Positions 1 to 8,013 of a stretch of DNA of 13,433 nt are shown in pieces. The notes under the pieces are model-generated. The model searched no databases, was not told the origin of the DNA, and worked only from the letters and a program-made list of their open reading frames with translations. The translations under genes were made by a program, and so were the position numbers. The DNA lies in assembly GCA_964470515.1 (NCBI GenBank), contig CAYYDD010000046.1:1-13433 (forward strand). Reading direction: 5' to 3'. Origin of the DNA: RGIG3009 sp964470515. Lineage in GTDB: Bacteria > Bacillota > Clostridia > Oscillospirales > Acutalibacteraceae. The first letter of the stretch is position 1. Every line of letters begins with the position of its first letter.

Positions 1-4
1 CTGT

Positions 5-1933
5 ATGAGCGAGTTGGTCGAACGCTGCCGCGCTTCTGTCGGTGACGTGTTTTTTCAGGACAGATTTTACGCGTACGATGTGTTGGGCTGTCACCCGTGC
101 GAGGAAGGGTACGTGTTCCGCGTATGGGCACCGCACGCACAGTCGGTCTCGCTGGTGGGCGATTTTAACGGCTGGAATAGTACCGCCCTGCCGCTTACCC
201 GCGTGACGGACAGCGGTATCTGGGAAGGCCGCACCGCTGCGGTTCAGGAGTTTGATACATATAAATACTATATCGTGGGTGCGGACGGTGTCGGCGTGAT
301 GAAGGCTGATCCGTATGCCTACCACTATGAAACGCGTCCCGCCACCGCGTCGCGTGTGTATACGTTGCCGGATTATGCGTGGCAGGACAGTGCCTGGGAA
401 AAACAGAGAGCGAAGCACCGTATCTACGATTCGCCCGTGAACGTTTACGAGGTTCACGCCGGCTCGTGGAAGCGGTATGCCGACGGCAATACCTTTTCCT
501 ATGAAAAGCTGGCGGAGGAGCTCATTCCGTATGTGTGCGATATGGGGTATACCCACATTGAGCTGATGCCGCTTGCTGAGCACCCGTTTGACGGCTCGTG
601 GGGGTATCAGGTCATCGGCTATTACGCGCCCACCTCCCGCTACGGCACCCCGCGGGATCTGATGGCGTTCGTTGACCGCTGTCATCAGCACGGCATCGGT
701 GTCATTATGGACTGGGTGCCGGGGCATTTTCCGAAAGACGAATGCGGTCTTTATCGGTTTGACGGTGCCGCTTGTTATGAATACGCCGATCCCCGCAAGG
801 GAGAGCATAAGGAATGGGGCACCTGCGTGTTCGACTACGGCAAGCCTGAGGTGCGCAGCTTCCTCATCTCCAATGCACTGTTCTGGCTGGAGAAGTACCA
901 TATCGACGGTATCCGCGTCGATGCGGTGGCTTCGATGCTGTATCTGGACTATAACCGTCCGAACGGCGAGTGGGTCGCCAATGGCTACGGCGGGCGCGAA
1001 AATCTGGATGCCATCGCCTTCCTGCGCGATCTGAACACCGCCGTGTTCGCGGCGTTCCCGCACGCGATGATGATCGCCGAGGAGTCCACCGCGTGGCCGA
1101 TGGTGTCGCATCCCGTCAGCGAGGGCGGCCTCGGCTTTAATTTCAAATGGAATATGGGCTGGATGAACGATATGTTGCGGTACACCTCACTGGATCCTCT
1201 GTTCCGTAGCGGCAACCACAACGTGTTGACATTTTCGTTCGTCTATGCGTTTTCCGAAAACTTCGTGTTGCCTATCTCGCACGACGAGGTAGTGCACGGT
1301 AAGTGCTCGCTCATCAATAAAATGCCGGGTGACTATGAACAGAAATTCGCGGGTGTGCGGCAGTTCCTCGCGTATATGATGGCGCATCCCGGCAAAAAGC
1401 TCACCTTTATGGGCACGGAATTTGGCCAATTTATCGAGTGGAATTATCAGCAGGAGCTGGATTGGTTGCTCTTGGATTACCCGGCACACCGCACGTTGCA
1501 GGCGTATACCCGGGCACTCAACCGTTTTTACCGCGAGCAGTCCCCGCTGTGGGAAAACGATTTCTCGTGGGAGGGCTTTTCGTGGATCGCAAGCGACGAC
1601 GCGGCACAAAGCGTCATCGTGTTCCGTCGCATCGACCGCCGAGGGAGGGAACTCATCGCGGTGTGCAACTTCACACCGGTGCAGCGCACCGGCTATCGCA
1701 TCGGTCTACCGGTATACGGGGTATATGAGCAGGTGTTCTCCACGGACGACGAGGCCTTCGGCGGCAGCGGCTGTCAAAACGGGGCTGTACGCACCGAGGC
1801 TATCCCGATGCACGGGCTGGAGCAATCGGCAGAGCTGACGTTACCGCCGTTGTCGGTACAGTTTTTCAAGCTCAAGCGGCGGTTGCCGCAGAATAAGCAG
1901 AATAAAAAGAAACCTAAAGGAGGTCTTGCGTAA
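5..1933 (+). CDS. glgB: 1,4-alpha-glucan branching enzyme (GH13)
   Basis: Cuts alpha-1,4 glucan chains and re-joins the piece through an alpha-1,6 bond, making the branches of glycogen in the cytoplasm. The 642 residues show an N-terminal CBM48-like beta domain (about 35-125, including FRVWAPHA and VGDFNGW), a GH13 barrel (about 145-510) and a C-terminal beta domain. The GH13 active-site motifs are intact: GIRVDAVASM with R304 and nucleophile D306, AEEST with acid/base E359, and LPISHDEVVHGK with D427. The ATG lies four bases from the window edge, so its ribosome site and promoter cannot be seen and a slightly longer N terminus is possible. The protein ends in a Lys/Asn-rich tail after the usual domain end. 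The last codons also carry the ribosome site of glgC, and the stop overlaps the glgC start (TAATG). The product is near certain; the start is less so. Confidence 0.95.
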   Translation: MSELVERCRASVGDVFFQDRFYAYDVLGCHPCEEGYVFRVWAPHAQSVSLVGDFNGWNSTALPLTRVTDSGIWEGRTAAVQEFDTYKYYIVGADGVGVMKADPYAYHYETRPATASRVYTLPDYAWQDSAWEKQRAKHRIYDSPVNVYEVHAGSWKRYADGNTFSYEKLAEELIPYVCDMGYTHIELMPLAEHPFDGSWGYQVIGYYAPTSRYGTPRDLMAFVDRCHQHGIGVIMDWVPGHFPKDECGLYRFDGAACYEYADPRKGEHKEWGTCVFDYGKPEVRSFLISNALFWLEKYHIDGIRVDAVASMLYLDYNRPNGEWVANGYGGRENLDAIAFLRDLNTAVFAAFPHAMMIAEESTAWPMVSHPVSEGGLGFNFKWNMGWMNDMLRYTSLDPLFRSGNHNVLTFSFVYAFSENFVLPISHDEVVHGKCSLINKMPGDYEQKFAGVRQFLAYMMAHPGKKLTFMGTEFGQFIEWNYQQELDWLLLDYPAHRTLQAYTRALNRFYREQSPLWENDFSWEGFSWIASDDAAQSVIVFRRIDRRGRELIAVCNFTPVQRTGYRIGLPVYGVYEQVFSTDDEAFGGSGCQNGAVRTEAIPMHGLEQSAELTLPPLSVQFFKLKRRLPQNKQNKKKPKGGLA

Positions 1934-3150
1934 TGTTTCGCAAGCAGGAATGTGTTGCTATGCTACTGGCCGGTGGGCAAGGAAGCCGCTTGTACGCGCT
2001 TACCAAAACTATCGCCAAGCCGGCCGTGCCCTACGGTGGGAAATACCGTATCATTGATTTTCCACTGTCCAACTGTGTGAACTCGGGCATTGAAACGGTG
2101 GGGGTGCTCACCCAGTACCAGCCGCTGGAGCTGAGTGATTATATCGGCTCGGGTCAGCCGTGGGATCTCGACCGTATGGACGCGGGCGTGCATCTGCTAC
2201 CGCCGTATCAGCGCAATAAGGGCGCGGATTGGTACAAGGGTACCGCCAATGCCATCTATCAGAATATGGTATTTATCGAGCGGTACGACCCGGAATATGT
2301 GCTGGTGCTGTCGGGCGACCATATTTATAAGATGGATTATGCCAAAATGATTGCGGAGCATAAGAAAAACAAGGCGGATTGCACCATCGCAGTCCTCGAG
2401 GTGGAGATGGAGGAGGCCAGTCGCTTCGGCATCCTCAACACCAACGAGGATGGCTCCATCTATGAATTTGACGAAAAGCCCGCCGTGCCCAAGAGTAATC
2501 TGGCATCAATGGGTATCTACGTATTCAACTGGAAAAAGCTGCGCAAGTATCTGGAGGAGGACGAGCGGAACAAGAAGTCCCAGAACGACTTCGGCAAAAA
2601 CGTGCTTCCCGCGATGCTCGCCGCCGGCGAGCGGATGTTTGCCTACCGCTTTGAGGGATACTGGAAGGACGTCGGTACCATCGACAGCCTGTGGGAGGCC
2701 AATATGGATCTCCTCAATCCCAAGGTGCCGCTGGATCTGTCCGACGATACCTGGCGCATCTACTCCCGCACCTCCGGCCTGCCGCCGCACTACATCGGGG
2801 CGACCGCCAAGGTACAGAACAGTATGATCTCGGAGGGCGGCAATATCCACGGCAATGTGGAATCCTCGCTCATTTTCGCCGGTGTGACGTTGGAGGAGGG
2901 GGCGACGGTGCGTGACTCCATCGTGATGCCCGGCACGGTCGTCAAGGCCGGGGCGACAGTGCAATACGCCATCGTGGCCGAAAACGCCGTGATCGGCGAA
3001 AACGTCGTCGTGGGCGAGCTGCCGGAGACGATCGCCGAGCTGGATAACTGGGGCGTAGCGGTCGTGGCCGCAGGCGTCAGGGTCGGGGACGGCTGTGTTA
3101 TCCCCGCCAAAGCGATGGTCGACAGCGACGTTGTAAAGGGGGAAGCGTAA
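1933..3150 (+). CDS. glgC: Glucose-1-phosphate adenylyltransferase, catalytic subunit
   Basis: Makes ADP-glucose from ATP and glucose-1-phosphate, the committed and normally allosterically controlled step of bacterial glycogen synthesis. The 405 residues are of usual family length. The nucleotidyltransferase fold occupies about 1-255, with the AGGQGSRL loop (13-20), KPAVPYGGKYR, the GTANAIYQN substrate loop (103-111), SGDHIYKMDY with catalytic D129, FDEKP with K182 and GYWKDVGT (242-249). A left-handed beta-helix follows to the C terminus, seen as repeated short hydrophobic turns such as IVMPGTVV and IGENVVVGE. AAAGGAGG at 1916-1923, inside the end of glgB, sits 9 bases before the ATG, and the one-base stop/start overlap suggests translational coupling. 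All key residues look present, so this should be the active partner of the GlgC/GlgD pair. Confidence 0.96.
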   Translation: MFRKQECVAMLLAGGQGSRLYALTKTIAKPAVPYGGKYRIIDFPLSNCVNSGIETVGVLTQYQPLELSDYIGSGQPWDLDRMDAGVHLLPPYQRNKGADWYKGTANAIYQNMVFIERYDPEYVLVLSGDHIYKMDYAKMIAEHKKNKADCTIAVLEVEMEEASRFGILNTNEDGSIYEFDEKPAVPKSNLASMGIYVFNWKKLRKYLEEDERNKKSQNDFGKNVLPAMLAAGERMFAYRFEGYWKDVGTIDSLWEANMDLLNPKVPLDLSDDTWRIYSRTSGLPPHYIGATAKVQNSMISEGGNIHGNVESSLIFAGVTLEEGATVRDSIVMPGTVVKAGATVQYAIVAENAVIGENVVVGELPETIAELDNWGVAVVAAGVRVGDGCVIPAKAMVDSDVVKGEA

Positions 3151-3151
3151 G

Positions 3152-4264
3152 ATGCGTCACAACCGAGCATTGGGTCTCTTATTTTCCAATATGCACGACG
3201 AGGCGTTGCCGGAACTGACCGGGGTGCGTGCAATGGGCTCTGTCCCGTTCGGCGGTCGTTACCGTCTCATTGATTTCACGCTGTCCAATATGGTCAACGC
3301 TGGTGTGTCCAAGGTGGGCGTTATCACCAAGAGCAATTATCAGTCGCTGATGGATCACCTGGGCTCCGGTAAGGCGTGGGATCTGTCCCGCAAGACCGAG
3401 GGGCTTTACTTTCTGCCTCCGTTCGGCGGCGGGGAGGAGCAGTACGACGGCCGTATCACCTCACTGGCGGGTGTGATGACCTTCCTGCGCAACTCCAAGG
3501 AGGAATTTGTCATTCTGTCGGATTGCCACTTCGTCGGCAACATTGATTATCGCCGTCTGATTGACGCACACGTCGAAAGCGGCGCGGAGATCACGATGGC
3601 CTGCTGCCGGGGCGAGCTGCCGACCAACCTCTTCTCGCCTGTCGTGGATACGGATGAGAACGGTCGCATCACCGATATGATCATCACCGACCACAGTAGC
3701 GGTCCGGTCACCTACGGTCTGGGGCTGTATGTGCTGTCGCGTCAGATGTTGATGCAGTTTGTGGATATCGCCGTCAGCCGCAACCAGCGCAGCTTTGAAT
3801 GGGATATCCTGCAACGTCACGTGGATGATCGTCGCTTGTACACCTACATCGTGCCGGAATACACGATGGTAATCTCTTCGCTGGAAAGCTATGTCCGTGC
3901 GAATTTCGCACTGCTGGAGACCGGGGTGCGCGACAAGCTGTTTGCGGGCAGTCGCCCGATCTATACGAAGGTGCGTGATTGCTCGCCCGCGCTGTACGGA
4001 CTGCACGCCGACGTGTCCGGCTCGCTGATCGCTGACGGCTGCAAGATCGAGGGTACGGTGCGCGATTCCATCGTGTTTCGCAACGTTCATATAACGCGCG
4101 GTGCCGAGGTGAGCCATTGCATTCTGATGCAGGGTAGTATGATCGGCGATAACAGCCGACTCGAGTACGTGGTCACGGATAAGTACGTCTGTGTGCGTGA
4201 CGGCCGTGAGCTCAAGGGCTGCGCGGAGTATCCCATCACGATCCGTAAAAAATCTATGGTGTAA
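3152..4264 (+). CDS. glgD: GlgD, non-catalytic/regulatory ADP-glucose pyrophosphorylase subunit
   Basis: A GlgC paralogue of 370 residues, starting one base after the glgC stop with AAAGGGGGA at 3135-3143 as ribosome site. It keeps the fold (FGGRYRLIDFTLSNMVNAG, residues 33-51; C-terminal beta-helix turns such as SLIADGCKIEGTVRDS) but not the catalytic signatures. The GGxGxRL nucleotide loop is replaced by LLFSNMHDEALPELTGVRA. The position of the GlgC catalytic Asp (SGDH) reads SDCH, residues 123-126, so a Cys sits there. FDEKP is missing. In Firmicutes, GlgD is known to be poorly active or inactive alone and to modify the activity of GlgC in a mixed complex; that role is inferred here from the losses and from its place between glgC and glgA. 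Confidence 0.92.
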   Translation: MRHNRALGLLFSNMHDEALPELTGVRAMGSVPFGGRYRLIDFTLSNMVNAGVSKVGVITKSNYQSLMDHLGSGKAWDLSRKTEGLYFLPPFGGGEEQYDGRITSLAGVMTFLRNSKEEFVILSDCHFVGNIDYRRLIDAHVESGAEITMACCRGELPTNLFSPVVDTDENGRITDMIITDHSSGPVTYGLGLYVLSRQMLMQFVDIAVSRNQRSFEWDILQRHVDDRRLYTYIVPEYTMVISSLESYVRANFALLETGVRDKLFAGSRPIYTKVRDCSPALYGLHADVSGSLIADGCKIEGTVRDSIVFRNVHITRGAEVSHCILMQGSMIGDNSRLEYVVTDKYVCVRDGRELKGCAEYPITIRKKSMV

Positions 4265-4284
4265 TAACCTCAAGGAGTAGTATT

Positions 4285-5709
4285 ATGAAAGTATTATATG
4301 CGACCAGCGAATCCCGGCCGTTTGCCGCGTCGGGTGGGCTGGCGGATGTATCGAGCTCGTTGCCGCGCGCACTGCGCAATCGTCTGGTAGGCTGCCGCGT
4401 GGTGATGCCGCTGTACGAGGCGGTGCCGCAGGAGCTGCGGGATGGGATGACCTTCCTTACCAGCTTTTCCGTGCCGGTGGCGTGGCGCCGCCAGTATTGC
4501 GGTGTGTTTGAGGCCAAGCACAACGGTGTCATCTATTATCTGCTGGACAATCAGTATTACTTCAAGCGCGCCGGTCTGTACGGCCATTACGACGATGCCG
4601 AGCGCTTCGCCTTCTTTTCGCGTGCTGTGCTGGAAATGCTGAAATACGTCGATTTCAAGCCGGATATCATTCACGCTAACGACTGGCAGTGTGCGCTTAT
4701 TCCCGTGTATCATACGCTGTTTTATGCGAAGGAGGAGACGTACAGCCATATCCGCACGGTGTACACCATCCACAACATTCAGTATCAGGGCAAATACGGT
4801 CTGGAAATTATGGAGGACGTGTTCGGCCTGCCGCAAAACGCCCGCGATTTTGTGGAGTTGGACGGCTTCCTGAATCTGATGAAGGCGGGCATCGAGGCGG
4901 CTGACCGTGTAACGACTGTGAGCGGCACCTATGCCAAGGAGATACTCGACCCGTGGTTTTCGCACGGGATGGATCCCATATTGCGTCTGCGTGAATGGAA
5001 GCTGACGGGCATCCTCAACGGCATCGACACCGTGCAGAACGATCCGGCGACTGATCCCGCGCTGTACGCGCCGTATTCGGCGGACGATCTGTCGGGCAAG
5101 GCGGAAAATAAACGCGCATTGCAGGAGCGGCTGGGATTACCGATCCGCCCGGACGTGCCGCTTATCGGTATGGTGAGCCGTCTGGCCTCGCACAAGGGCT
5201 TTGACCTTGTCAAGCACATTCAGGAGCAGCTGCTGGAGGACGATGTGCAGATGGTGGCGCTCGGCTCGGGCGAGTGGGTCTATGAGACCTTTTTCCGCGA
5301 GATACACGAGAAATACCCGGAGAAATTCTGCTTCTGTTCCGGCTTCATCCCGGAGCTGGCGCAGAAGATCTACGCGGCGGCCGATCTGTTTCTGATGCCG
5401 TCCAAGAGCGAGCCGTGCGGTCTTTCGCAGATGCTTGCGTGCCGCTACGGCGCGGTGCCCATCGTGCGCGAGACCGGAGGCCTCAAGGATTCCATCCGCG
5501 ACTGCGGCGACGGAGAGGGAAACGGCTTTACGTTCCAGAACTACAATGCGGACGATATGCTTCACGCGATCCGTCGGGGCCTCGCCGCTTATCACAATAA
5601 GGAGCATTGGCGGCTGATCGTTGACCGTGCGATGCGCAGTGACTTCAGCTGGGGTCGCTCAGCGAATGAGTATATCCGCTTGTACAAGGCATTGCTCAAG
5701 GGGGAATGA
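4285..5709 (+). CDS. glgA: Glycogen synthase (ADP-glucose, GT5)
   Basis: Transfers glucose from ADP-glucose to the non-reducing end of glycogen in the cytoplasm. The 474 residues match the family length and show two Rossmann-like halves. Visible motifs are ASGGLADV (15-22), HANDWQCALIPVY (130-142), HNIQYQGKY (163-171), SRLASHKGFDLV (298-309, with R299 and K304) and SEPCGLSQM (375-383, with E376), the last two forming the sugar-nucleotide and catalytic site. The usual Lys of the KTGGL loop, K15 in the E. coli enzyme, is Ala here. AAGGAG at 4272-4277 lies 7 bases before the ATG, and the gene follows glgD by 20 bases, so it is the last gene of the operon. A strong terminator follows about 115 bases after the stop. 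Confidence 0.95.
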   Translation: MKVLYATSESRPFAASGGLADVSSSLPRALRNRLVGCRVVMPLYEAVPQELRDGMTFLTSFSVPVAWRRQYCGVFEAKHNGVIYYLLDNQYYFKRAGLYGHYDDAERFAFFSRAVLEMLKYVDFKPDIIHANDWQCALIPVYHTLFYAKEETYSHIRTVYTIHNIQYQGKYGLEIMEDVFGLPQNARDFVELDGFLNLMKAGIEAADRVTTVSGTYAKEILDPWFSHGMDPILRLREWKLTGILNGIDTVQNDPATDPALYAPYSADDLSGKAENKRALQERLGLPIRPDVPLIGMVSRLASHKGFDLVKHIQEQLLEDDVQMVALGSGEWVYETFFREIHEKYPEKFCFCSGFIPELAQKIYAAADLFLMPSKSEPCGLSQMLACRYGAVPIVRETGGLKDSIRDCGDGEGNGFTFQNYNADDMLHAIRRGLAAYHNKEHWRLIVDRAMRSDFSWGRSANEYIRLYKALLKGE

Positions 5710-5808
5710 CCGCTGAGGCTCAAACCAACCGCCAAGGCTTCTCACCGAGGGTCTGTCGTCCGCTATCTATCATACCACACTCCCGCCGATCGCTTTCAAG
5801 ACACTTTT

Positions 5809-5853
5809 AAAAAATAAAAAATGCCTGTCCGACCGCACGGACAGGCGTTTTTC
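5809..5853. terminator. Rho-independent terminator after the glg operon
   Basis: A 9-bp perfect stem, GCCTGTCCG (5823-5831) with CGGACAGGC (5838-5846), has a 6-base loop and is followed by GTTTTT. An A-rich run precedes it, so it could also work on the opposite strand. The stretch 5710-5808 between glgA and the hairpin shows nothing recognisable. Confidence 0.9.
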
Positions 5854-5986
5854 GTATGACACGGAACGGTTGCCAGGCACTTGTGTAAACCCTGGGACAG
5901 CCGTCAGCGAGTTCAAATAAAGATATATATTCATATCATAGTCGGATTCCTATTGGATTGGATTCAGGACAACAGTTTTCAACAAT

Positions 5987-6069
5987 TTGTTGCAGATCGT
6001 TGCAGACAAAGTTATTCACATCCTTCTACAGTCATTCAACAGTTTCCGCCGGTTGCAAATTGTTGCAGA
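5987..6069 (+). repeat. Two pairs of GTTGCA direct repeats in helical phase
   Basis: GTTGCA occurs at 5989-5994, 5999-6004, 6052-6057 and 6062-6067. Within each pair the copies are exactly 10 bases apart, and the pairs are 63 bases apart, close to six helical turns. The longer unit TTGTTGCAGA is present at 5987-5996 and 6060-6069. Each pair also holds a small inverted repeat (CAACA/TGTTG at 5980-5992; TGCAA/TTGCA at 6054-6067). This looks like a two-site operator for a DNA-bending or cooperative regulator; no binding protein can be named. Confidence 0.55.
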
Positions 6070-6080
6070 GCTGTGGATAT
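6012..6080. promoter_or_regulatory. DnaA-box-like sites
   Basis: TTATTCACA at 6012-6020 fits the consensus DnaA box TTATNCACA exactly. TGTGGATAT at 6072-6080 is a box on the other strand with one mismatch. They flank the gap between the two GTTGCA pairs. Two boxes without dnaA, dnaN or rpmH nearby do not make an origin; a role in DnaA-linked regulation or chance are both possible. Confidence 0.3.
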
Positions 6081-6107
6081 TTGTTTCTTCTTTTTTGCTG
6101 AGAACGG

Positions 6108-6136
6108 TTGAAAAACCGCGAGGAGTTCGGTATAAT
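6108..6136 (+). promoter_or_regulatory. Sigma-A-type promoter for the GT2/GtrA gene
   Basis: TTGAAA (6108-6113) and TATAAT (6131-6136) are separated by 17 bases. The expected start of transcription is about 6143, so the mRNA would begin almost at the ribosome site AGAGGTGAG (6144-6152), leaving a leader of about 14 bases. Confidence 0.8.
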
Positions 6137-6156
6137 GGAAAAAAGAGGTGAGAACG

Positions 6157-7233
6157 ATGGGTGAATACAGCGCGGTGACGATCATTATTCCGTCGCTGAA
6201 TCCCGATGAGAAGCTGCTACAGCTGCTCGGTGATCTGCGGGAGGCGGCGTTTGAGCATATCGTCTTAGTCAATGACGGCAGCGCATCGGTATACGATGCT
6301 TATTTTGACGCGGCGCGCACACAGTACGGTTGCACGGTGTTGACCCACGCGATCAACCAAGGCAAAGGTCGCGCACTGAAGACCGCGTTCCACCATATTC
6401 TGACCGCGATGAAGGACTGCACCGCCGCCGTGACGGTGGATGCCGACGGTCAGCATCGCGTGGCGGATATCCGAGCGGTCGCGCGGGAAACGGCGGAGCA
6501 CCCCGAGTCGCTGGTGTTCGGTTGCCGTGATTTCTCGCCCAAAACGACCGGCGTGCCCGCCCGCAGCCGCTTCGGCAACGTGCTTACCAGCCGTCTGCTT
6601 CGCTTGCTGTGCGGTATCACGCTGTCGGATACGCAGACCGGTCTGCGCGGCTTTTCACCGCAGGCGATGCGCCGTTTTCTGGCCACCAAGGGTGAGCGGT
6701 ATGAGTTTGAAATGAATATGATTTTGGATGCCAAGGAGCACGGTATCCCGCTACGTGAGGTGCCTATTGAAACGGTGTATATCGAGGATAATGAGTCCTC
6801 CCACTTCAACCCGCTGAAGGATTCCCTGCGCATCTATTCCGTGTTTGCCAAGTTCATTGCGGCCTCGCTGTCGTCCTTTGTGGTGGATATCCTGCTCTAT
6901 TCGTGGTTTGTCCGGCTTATTACGACGGTGATCGCGCCTACGCTTGCTCGGGAGCAGGCTATCATCATCGCGGTATTTGTGTCGCGTGTGCTGTCGGGTT
7001 TATTTAATTATACCGTCAACCGCCGTGGCGTTTTCAAAAGCCGTGCCTCCACGGGAGGCAGTATGGCGCGGTACGCGGTGCTGTGCGTCGCGCAGGTCAC
7101 GGTGTCGGCGTTTGCTACCAGTGGCTTGTATGCCGTGACGCATTTTACCGAAACGTTTTGCAAGGTCGTGGTAGACCTGATCCTGTTTATCATCAGCTTC
7201 CGCATCCAGCGTAGCTGGGTATTCCGCAAATAA
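6157..7233 (+). CDS. Bifunctional GT2 glycosyltransferase / GtrA-like membrane protein
   Basis: The protein has 358 residues. Residues 1-220 form a GT2 domain of the dolichol/polyprenyl-phosphate sugar synthase type: TIIIPSLN at the start, VLVNDGS (36-42), NQGKGRALKTAF (68-79) and the metal-binding VDADGQH (94-100). Residues about 232-355 form a GtrA-like domain with four hydrophobic segments and the typical NYTVNRRGVFKS and FRIQRSWVFRK motifs. Such fusions are thought to load a sugar onto a lipid carrier and help move it across the membrane for cell-surface polymers; the sugar is unknown. ATG 6157 is chosen over the in-frame GTG at 6148 because the ribosome site AGAGGTGAG covers that GTG. 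The gene stands alone between its own promoter and terminator. Confidence 0.88.
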   Translation: MGEYSAVTIIIPSLNPDEKLLQLLGDLREAAFEHIVLVNDGSASVYDAYFDAARTQYGCTVLTHAINQGKGRALKTAFHHILTAMKDCTAAVTVDADGQHRVADIRAVARETAEHPESLVFGCRDFSPKTTGVPARSRFGNVLTSRLLRLLCGITLSDTQTGLRGFSPQAMRRFLATKGERYEFEMNMILDAKEHGIPLREVPIETVYIEDNESSHFNPLKDSLRIYSVFAKFIAASLSSFVVDILLYSWFVRLITTVIAPTLAREQAIIIAVFVSRVLSGLFNYTVNRRGVFKSRASTGGSMARYAVLCVAQVTVSAFATSGLYAVTHFTETFCKVVVDLILFIISFRIQRSWVFRK

Positions 7234-7236
7234 AAA

Positions 7237-7260
7237 ATCCGTCCGGGGATCCGGACGGAT
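7237..7260. terminator. Bidirectional terminator between convergent genes
   Basis: A 10-bp perfect stem, ATCCGTCCGG (7237-7246) with CCGGACGGAT (7251-7260), has a 4-base loop. Minus-strand transcripts meet a good T run after it (complement of 7232-7238). The plus-strand side is only moderately T-rich. It lies in the 30-base gap between the GT2/GtrA gene and the XRE gene and probably serves both. Confidence 0.85.
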
Positions 7261-7263
7261 CTA

Positions 7264-7935
7264 TTATATTTTACCCAGCTTGTGCTCGGCATTTTTCAGC
7301 AGATTCAGCATCGAGGTCGCAAAGAGGGGATACACCTTCGCGAGCTCATTCGGCAGCAGTACGGGCACCTGCTCATTCGGCAGAGCCTGTGATGCCAGCG
7401 TTCCCACACGGGCGGCGCACAGACTCATTGCACCGGAGGCCGCAGGCTGATATAATTCTGCCGGCACCGAGAACAGTGCCGCGGAATTGCGCTTATCTGC
7501 CGCGTACAGCGCACGGAACATCGTGTACAGTGCCAGATTCAGATACGCGGATACCTCGGAGGTCAGCTCCTTGCTGTTGTATCGCTGTAACAGACCGAAC
7601 AGCAGATTGACAGCGTTGATCAGCAGCTTTTTATTGAGCGCCGACAGTACGTTGCCGGATACGCGGCTGTCGTTCGCGTTCGGGTCTCCCTCGGGGATAT
7701 CGTCCACCGAGATCACCGCCCCCGATTTATCAGCGGTGCGCCCCAGCAGGTAATCGCACGATACCTCGTAAAACTCCGCGGCGCGTACCACAAAATCCAA
7801 GCCGCATTCGCGGATGCCCTTTTCGTAATGCGAAAGCAGGGCTTGCGATATTTTCAATTCGGCGGCCGCCTGCTTCTGGCTGAGTCCGCGCTCCTTGCGC
7901 AGCAGGGTCAGTACACGGGGGAAAGTCGTGTTCAT
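7264..7935 (-). CDS. XRE-family helix-turn-helix transcriptional regulator
   Basis: A 223-residue protein with an N-terminal XRE/Cro-type helix-turn-helix at about 8-62 (LLRKERGLSQKQAAAELKIS, then LLSHYEKG and the closing CDYLLGR), the pattern of a DNA-binding repressor. A linker of about 30 residues leads to a mostly helical C-terminal domain with no motif I recognise, likely for dimerisation or sensing. The start at 7935 is chosen because AGGAGA (complement of 7943-7948) lies 7 bases before it. The frame stays open to 8019, but the extra part runs across the promoter. The gene is divergent from the histidine phosphatase. The inverted repeats over its -35 box suggest autoregulation, perhaps with control of the phosphatase as well. 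The target genes are otherwise unknown. Confidence 0.85.
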   Translation of the reverse strand: MNTTFPRVLTLLRKERGLSQKQAAAELKISQALLSHYEKGIRECGLDFVVRAAEFYEVSCDYLLGRTADKSGAVISVDDIPEGDPNANDSRVSGNVLSALNKKLLINAVNLLFGLLQRYNSKELTSEVSAYLNLALYTMFRALYAADKRNSAALFSVPAELYQPAASGAMSLCAARVGTLASQALPNEQVPVLLPNELAKVYPLFATSMLNLLKNAEHKLGKI

Positions 7936-7984
7936 AGCGATATCTCCTATTGAAAAATCTTTCGGATTATACGGTGCGTTATTG

Positions 7985-8013
7985 ATTATAACGCGCGTTT
8001 TACAGTTTGTAAA
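7985..8013 (-). promoter_or_regulatory. Promoter of the XRE regulator gene
   Basis: Read on the minus strand, TTTACA (complement of 8008-8013) and TATAAT (complement of 7985-7990) are separated by 17 bases. Transcription would start near 7978, about 43 bases before the ATG. I see no clear plus-strand promoter for the phosphatase in the same gap. Confidence 0.7.

Larger units (their letters stand above)
5854..6107. other. Long AT-rich intergenic region, no gene seen
   Basis: No credible coding sequence lies here: the open frame over 5881-6111 has no ribosome site and a composition unlike the neighbours. From about 5920 the base composition turns AT-rich. The region contains phased GTTGCA repeats, two DnaA-box-like sites (both listed separately) and a pyrimidine run at about 6081-6098. 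It probably serves as the upstream control region of the glycosyltransferase gene, which is an inference from position only. Confidence 0.5.

Noticed and set aside
3461..4273. Minus-strand open frame of 270 codons inside glgD
   Set aside because: It is a shadow of glgD caused by GC-rich codon use; it has no ribosome site or recognisable domain, whereas glgD is a clear family member in a tight operon.
5987..6080. Replication origin
   Set aside because: One consensus and one near DnaA box with no dnaA, dnaN, rpmH or gyr gene and no further box cluster. Kept only as a possible DnaA-binding control region.
5881..6111. Small protein gene in the glgA-GT2 gap
   Set aside because: No ribosome site before the ATG, the composition is unlike the neighbouring genes, and the frame covers the GTTGCA repeats and reaches the -35 box.
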